Both the position numbers and the translations under genes were made by a program. Source: Propionibacteriaceae bacterium UBA5174 (GTDB lineage: Bacteria > Actinomycetota > Actinomycetes > Propionibacteriales > Propionibacteriaceae). Taken from it: a stretch of 26,972 nt of DNA. The first letter of the stretch is position 1. Each line of letters opens with the position of its first letter. The stretch is from NCBI GenBank assembly GCA_002413345.1, contig DHWU01000008.1:21462-48433 (forward strand). Reading direction: 5' to 3'. Below the pieces are notes generated by a model that was given only the letters and a program-made list of their open reading frames with translations, searched no databases and was not told the origin of the DNA. Of this stretch, positions 22,730-26,972 are shown piece by piece.

Positions 22730-23991
22730 GACCGCCCCCCAAAGAAATCGGCGACATAGTTCAACCCGTCCGCCAACGCGTCAATCTCAGCGGTGGTGGT
22801 GTACAGATACAGCGAAGCTCGGCTAGAGGCAACGATCCCCAACCGTTCGTGCAAAGGACGAGCACAGTGGTGCCCACCACGGACAGCAATGCCCCGCGAG
22901 TCCAGCAACTGCATGACATCGTGAGGATGGACCTCCACGTTGTCGGCAGTAGTCAAAGTGAAGGAGATCGCGCCGCCGCGGTCGATCGGCTGAGTCGGAC
23001 CCAGAATCCGCAGACCGGGCACTCTGGCCAGCCGAGTCAGCGCATAGGCGGTGATTCGCTCCTCATGAGCCGCAACCTGATCAACCCCGATTTGGTTCAG
23101 ATAATCGATGGCAGCACCTAGGCCGACTGCCTGGGCGATCGGCGGCGTACCCGCCTCGAAGCGGTAAGGCGGCTCGGCATAGGTGGAACCGGTGAGCTTG
23201 ACCACATTGATCATCTCCCCACCGCCCAAGAACGGCGGCAGACTGGCCAGCAGGTCGTAGCGACCCCAGAGCACTCCGATACCGGTCGGGCCAAGCATCT
23301 TGTGCCCGGTGAAAGCCACCAAGTCGGCTCCCAGCGTGGCCACATTCACCCGGCCATGCGGGACGGCCTGGGCGGCATCGGCCACCATCACCGCACCCAC
23401 CGCATGCGCCTTGGCGGCAATCTCGGTGATCGGATTGACCGTGCCCAAGACATTGGAGACCGCAGCTACCGAGACGATCTTGGTGCGCTGGTTGATCAGG
23501 CCCTCTGCTTCGGCTTTGACTAGATCGAGTCTGCCCTCGTCAGTGATGTCGAACCACCGCAGCTTGGCGCCAGTACGTTCTGCCACCAACTGCCACGGGA
23601 CAATATTTGAATGGTGCTCAAGCACTGAGATCACGATCTCGTCGCCTGGTTGTAGCCGGGACCCCAGAGTATTCGCAGCCAAGTTCAATGCCTCAGAGGC
23701 ATTCTTGGTGAAGATGACCTCGTCCCGGCTGCCCCCGATGAACTCCGCAACCTTTTCGCGCGCACCCTCATAGGCCGCGGTGGCCTCCATGCCGAGGGTG
23801 TGCATGGCTCGGGCCACATTGGCGTTGTGAAATAGGTAGTGATCACTGATCGCGTCCACCACCTGCTGGGGCTTCTGCGAGGTGTTGGCCGAATCCAGAT
23901 AGACCAAGGGGTGCGCGCCGATCTGCCGGGACAAGCCCGGAAAATCGGCACGAATCGCGGCTACGTCGTAGCCAATCAGGGTCTCAGGCAT
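22726..23991 (-). CDS. sufS: Cysteine desulfurase SufS
   Basis: PLP enzyme that converts cysteine to alanine and holds the sulfur as a persulfide for SufU. The 421-residue product has PLP Lys231 (TGHKMLGPTG), the cofactor His in EHHSN (about 125-129), ADAAQAVPH, and catalytic Cys376 in RGGHHCARPL. The short active-site loop around this Cys marks the group II (SufS) type rather than IscS. The start overlaps the sufC stop by eight bases and the end overlaps sufU by four, so the three are translationally linked. Confidence 0.97.
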   Translation of the reverse strand: MPETLIGYDVAAIRADFPGLSRQIGAHPLVYLDSANTSQKPQQVVDAISDHYLFHNANVARAMHTLGMEATAAYEGAREKVAEFIGGSRDEVIFTKNASEALNLAANTLGSRLQPGDEIVISVLEHHSNIVPWQLVAERTGAKLRWFDITDEGRLDLVKAEAEGLINQRTKIVSVAAVSNVLGTVNPITEIAAKAHAVGAVMVADAAQAVPHGRVNVATLGADLVAFTGHKMLGPTGIGVLWGRYDLLASLPPFLGGGEMINVVKLTGSTYAEPPYRFEAGTPPIAQAVGLGAAIDYLNQIGVDQVAAHEERITAYALTRLARVPGLRILGPTQPIDRGGAISFTLTTADNVEVHPHDVMQLLDSRGIAVRGGHHCARPLHERLGIVASSRASLYLYTTTAEIDALADGLNYVADFFGGRS

Positions 23992-24751
23992 CGACTTTGG
24001 CAGCCTTCACAAATTCGTCATAGCCGGACACCTCAAGCTGGTCGGCCAATTCCGCACCGCCCTGGGCCACGACATGGCCGTCCACGAAGACGTGGACGAA
24101 GTCTGGCTTCACGTACTTCAAGATCCGGGTGTAGTGAGTGATCAGCAACACGCCACGGTCACCGGCTTCGGTGTAGCGGTTCACACCTTCGGAGACGATC
24201 CGAAGCGCATCGATGTCGAGGCCAGAGTCGGTCTCGTCCAAGATTGCAAACTTTGGGTCTAGCAGATCAAGCTGAGCAATCTCGTTGCGCTTCTTCTCAC
24301 CACCGGAAAAACCCTCGTTGAGGGACCGGGTGGCAAAGGTGCTATCCAGCCCAACCTTCTCCATGGCCGCATTGACCTCTTTGACCCAGGTGCGCACCTT
24401 CGGTGCCTCGCCAGTGAGCGCGGTCTTGGCCGTACGCAAGAAGTTCGCCACCGAAACTCCGGGCACCTCAACCGGGTATTGCATCGACAAGAACAAGCCA
24501 GCCCGAGCCCGCTGGTCCACAGTCATCTCGGTGAGCTCAACGCCGTCCAAAGTGACCGACCCGGACGTGATGTTGTACTTCGGGTGACCAGCGATCGAAT
24601 ACGCCAAGGTCGACTTTCCCGAACCATTTGGTCCCATGATGGCGTGCACTTGTCCGGTACCGATCGTCAGATCGACGCCCTTGAGGATCTCCTTGGGACC
24701 GGTCTCAGTTTCGACCTCGACGTGCAGGCCACTAATGCGAAGTTCTGACAT
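23984..24751 (-). CDS. sufC: SufC, ATPase of the SufBCD complex
   Basis: Cytosolic ABC ATPase that drives conformational change in the SufB-SufD scaffold. The 255-residue product has Walker A GPNGSGKST (40-48), the SufC-type signature FSGGEKKRNEI, Walker B FAILDETDSGLD and switch LITHYTRIL. The DETDSGLD form is specific to SufC. ATG 24751 is two bases beyond the Rieske gene stop. Confidence 0.97.
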   Translation of the reverse strand: MSELRISGLHVEVETETGPKEILKGVDLTIGTGQVHAIMGPNGSGKSTLAYSIAGHPKYNITSGSVTLDGVELTEMTVDQRARAGLFLSMQYPVEVPGVSVANFLRTAKTALTGEAPKVRTWVKEVNAAMEKVGLDSTFATRSLNEGFSGGEKKRNEIAQLDLLDPKFAILDETDSGLDIDALRIVSEGVNRYTEAGDRGVLLITHYTRILKYVKPDFVHVFVDGHVVAQGGAELADQLEVSGYDEFVKAAKVDA

Positions 24752-24753
24752 GT

Positions 24754-25089
24754 CTACTGCTCCTGAGTGTCGATCGGGTTTTGGAGGTCGATGAAGATAT
24801 CTGCACCATCGAGGCGCACCGGGTAGGTGGGCACGCTGGTGGTCGCGGGTAGGTCGAGCGGTCTGCCATTACGTAGATCAAAACGCGCGCCGTGGGCAGC
24901 ACATTCCAGGGTGCAGCCCGCCACCTCGCCAGAACTCAGCGCCACTGCGGCGTGGGAGCAAGCGTCTTGGATGGCGAACACGCCCTTTTTGGTATTGACG
25001 ATGGCGACCGGCACCGGTCCGCCAAGATCAACGCTGAGGACGGTACCCACTGGCACCTCGGCCACAGCGCAAGCGCGGACAAAGGTCAT
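24754..25089 (-). CDS. Rieske-type [2Fe-2S] ferredoxin in the suf operon
   Basis: A 111-residue Rieske ferredoxin. Cluster ligands are Cys44 and His46 (DACSHA) and Cys63 and His66 (ECAAHG). It resembles ferredoxin subunits of non-heme dioxygenases, but no oxygenase gene is present. Its position between sufD and sufC is conserved in Streptomyces-type suf operons, so a role supplying electrons to cluster assembly is more likely. The start overlaps the sufD stop (ATGA, 25086-25089). The C-terminal region after FDLRNGRPL completes the small beta fold. Confidence 0.93.
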   Translation of the reverse strand: MTFVRACAVAEVPVGTVLSVDLGGPVPVAIVNTKKGVFAIQDACSHAAVALSSGEVAGCTLECAAHGARFDLRNGRPLDLPATTSVPTYPVRLDGADIFIDLQNPIDTQEQ

Positions 25090-26258
25090 GCCAGGTCTCC
25101 CTGGGCAGTGGCCACCATCACTTCGAGTTCGGCTTCCAGCACCTTCAGCAAGCGGCTTTCCACCTCCGGTACACCGATGCGGCGGATGATTTGAGCAAAG
25201 AAGCCCCGCACAACTAGCTGGCGAGCTTCGCTTTCGCTGATCCCCCGCGAACGCAGGTAGAACAGCTGCTCGTCGTCAAAGCGTCCGGTGGTCGAGGAGT
25301 GCCCGGCCCCTTCAATCTCGCCGGTCTCGATTTCCAGGTTCGGGATCGAGTCGGCGCGACAACCGTCGGTGAGCAATAAGTTCTTGTTGGTCTCGTAGGT
25401 GTTCGTCCCCTCAGCAACCTTGCGAATCAGCACATCACCAACCCACACCGAATGTGCGTCTTTGCCCTGCAACGCACCGCGATAGTCGACATAGCTGGTC
25501 GTACGCGGTTCGTTGTGGTCAACGAACAGGCGGTGTTCAACGTGCTGACCGGCGTCCACGAAGTAGACCCCGAATTGCTCCAATGAACCACCCGGTCCGG
25601 CAAAGCGTGCCGTCTCGGCCAGTCGAACCAAGTCGCCGCCAAGGCTGGCAGTAACCGTGCGCACCTGGGCGTCGCGGCCCACTGAGACTGCGTGATGCCC
25701 ACCGTGGGTGGCATCCTCAGCCCAATCGGCAATGGTGACGAAAGTGACTTCGGCACCGTCACCGATCACCAGATCAGTCTTGTCAGCCAAAGTCGCGCTC
25801 CCGGTGTAGCGCAGCACGATGGTCGCCCGGGCGTGCGCACCCACCGTGATCACTAGATGCTCAGCGACGCTGCCCCCGGTACCAATACCGGTAAGCAGAA
25901 TCGGTTCAGCCAGTTCAGCATCGGCTGGCACATTGAGTTGCACGCCAACACCACAGTTGAGCGCAGCCAGCGCGGAGATCCGGTCGATCGGGGCCTCCAC
26001 CGAAAGAGCGCGGGCTTGCTCGCGACTGATCGGCTCCAAGCTCACTCCGGCTGGAAGCCGGGTCTCCCACTTCAAGGGCTGGCCGCTGACCCCAGCATCA
26101 GTCAGCAGCGCGCCTAGCCGCCGTAGCGGGGTGAAGCGCCAAACCTCTTCTCGACCACTCGGCAGGGGGTGATCAGTCAACTCCCACGACGGCGTTGGGT
26201 GCAGATGCGAGGCAGGATTCGCCTCCACCGCTTCGGCCACATTAGACACAGCAGTCAC
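25086..26258 (-). CDS. sufD: SufD, scaffold subunit of the SufBCD complex
   Basis: Pairs with SufB to form the scaffold on which Fe-S clusters are built. From GTG 26258 it has 390 residues; AAGGTGA lies five bases upstream. A GTG three codons earlier (26267) is the alternative, with the ribosome site too close. The middle is a beta-helix of repeated short strands, and the C-terminal part has GEIEGAGHSSTTGRF followed by DDEQLFYLRSRGISESEARQ, the SufB/SufD family core. The GHSST His is likely the functionally important SufD His. The order sufB-sufD-Rieske-sufC is that of actinobacterial suf operons. Confidence 0.95.
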   Translation of the reverse strand: MTAVSNVAEAVEANPASHLHPTPSWELTDHPLPSGREEVWRFTPLRRLGALLTDAGVSGQPLKWETRLPAGVSLEPISREQARALSVEAPIDRISALAALNCGVGVQLNVPADAELAEPILLTGIGTGGSVAEHLVITVGAHARATIVLRYTGSATLADKTDLVIGDGAEVTFVTIADWAEDATHGGHHAVSVGRDAQVRTVTASLGGDLVRLAETARFAGPGGSLEQFGVYFVDAGQHVEHRLFVDHNEPRTTSYVDYRGALQGKDAHSVWVGDVLIRKVAEGTNTYETNKNLLLTDGCRADSIPNLEIETGEIEGAGHSSTTGRFDDEQLFYLRSRGISESEARQLVVRGFFAQIIRRIGVPEVESRLLKVLEAELEVMVATAQGDLA

Positions 26259-26284
26259 GTCATTCACCTTTCCGCGCCGCGGGC

Positions 26285-26972
26285 TCAGCCCACGGACCCT
26301 TCCATCTGCAGTTCGATCAACCGATTCAGCTCCAGGGCGTACTCCATTGGGAGTTCCCGAGCGATCGGCTCGACGAAACCGCGAACGATCATCGCCATCG
26401 CCTCGTCTTCAGCCATTCCCCGGCTCATCAGGTAGAACAGTTGATTCTCACTCACCTTCGAGACTGTGGCCTCGTGGGCCATCGACACATCGTCGGTGCG
26501 CACATCGGCATAAGGGTAGGTATCAGAGCGGGAAATCTGATCTACCAGCAGCGCATCGCATTTCACCGAGCTGGTCGAGTGATGTGCGCCTTCGTTCACC
26601 TGGACGAGCCCGCGATAGGACGACCGCCCACCCGAACGCGCGACTGACTTTGACACGATCGAGCTTGAAGTGTGCGGGGCTGCGTGCACCATCTTCGAGC
26701 CTGCATCTTGATGCTGACCTTCGCCGGCGAAAGCAATGCTCAGGGTCTCACCATGCGCGTGCTCCCCCATCAGGTACACCGCCGGGTATTTCATCGTCAC
26801 CTTGGAGCCGATGTTGCCGTCCACCCATTCCATCGTGCCGCCGGCGTCTACCGTGGTTCGCTTGGTAACCAGGTTGTACACATTGGTAGACCAGTTCTGG
26901 ATGGTCGTGTAGCGAACTCGGGCGTCCTTCTTCACGATGATCTCCACCACCGCCGAGTGCAGCGAGTCGCTC
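26285..26972 (-). CDS. sufB: SufB, scaffold subunit, 5' end cut by window edge
   Basis: C-terminal 228 residues of SufB, the subunit on which the nascent cluster forms. The frame is open to the window edge, starting within SLHSAVVEIIVKKDARVRY, so about half the expected 470-480 residues is missing. Key features are QNWSTNVYNLVTKR, the conserved Cys in SSVKCDALLVD and HEATVSKVSENQLFYL followed by MSRGM. This Cys and the Glu of the SEN motif match residues needed for cluster building in E. coli SufB. The stop is 26 bases before the preferred sufD start. Any sufR regulator and the operon promoter lie outside the window. Confidence 0.96.
   Translation of the reverse strand, partial: SDSLHSAVVEIIVKKDARVRYTTIQNWSTNVYNLVTKRTTVDAGGTMEWVDGNIGSKVTMKYPAVYLMGEHAHGETLSIAFAGEGQHQDAGSKMVHAAPHTSSSIVSKSVARSGGRSSYRGLVQVNEGAHHSTSSVKCDALLVDQISRSDTYPYADVRTDDVSMAHEATVSKVSENQLFYLMSRGMAEDEAMAMIVRGFVEPIARELPMEYALELNRLIELQMEGSVG

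Overview
The window looks like a core-genome segment of an actinobacterium (Actinomycetota). The evidence is gene content and order rather than any single marker. The block rlmN-cdsA-frr-pyrH / tsf-rpsB / M23 peptidase / xerC follows the order known from Mycobacterium and Streptomyces. The fabG-inhA pair near an NfeD-SPFH pair, and a suf operon ending sufS-sufU-sufT, also resemble mycobacterial gene order. The DNA is moderately GC-rich (roughly 60% by eye) with frequent GTG starts. I cannot name a genus.

Left third (1-10469). On the minus strand, transcription runs rpsB-tsf, then a strong intrinsic terminator, then pyrH-frr-cdsA-rlmN and an ABC-F ATPase that runs off the left edge. This is a translation, UMP kinase and phospholipid-precursor cluster. 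The rpsB leader holds three consecutive stem-loops. A divergent plus-strand gene encodes an exported protein with two tandem M23 peptidase domains, the first lacking a key His. xerC (minus) converges on it. Peptide deformylase (plus) converges on a SpoU-type RNA methyltransferase (minus).

Middle (10470-18988). A small two-helix membrane protein (plus) converges across a symmetric terminator hairpin on a minus-strand group: fabG-inhA, an ABC ATPase, NfeD and a stomatin-like SPFH protein. fabG and inhA supply two steps of FAS-II fatty-acid elongation. NfeD and SPFH form the classical membrane microdomain pair. Divergent from fabG runs a plus-strand series: a double-META lipoprotein, RlmA-type 23S rRNA methyltransferase, an M20D amidohydrolase and an EI24/CysZ-like membrane protein.

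Right third (18961-26972), all minus strand. A complete ABC-F ATPase overlaps the EI24 gene tail to tail. Upstream of it is a two-gene unit, a second SPFH protein followed by a ribbon-helix-helix (RHH) protein, preceded by a perfect palindrome that is a good candidate operator. The rest is the suf operon sufB(partial)-sufD-Rieske-sufC-sufS-sufU-sufT, with overlapping or nearly touching genes, for Fe-S cluster assembly.

Most of the window is housekeeping. I see no CRISPR, IS element, prophage, rRNA or tRNA. The most interesting non-routine points are the SPFH/RHH/palindrome unit with an AT-hook-like tail, the tandem M23 protein, a DnaA-box-like inverted pair, the rpsB leader structures and the in-register repeat in the S2 tail.
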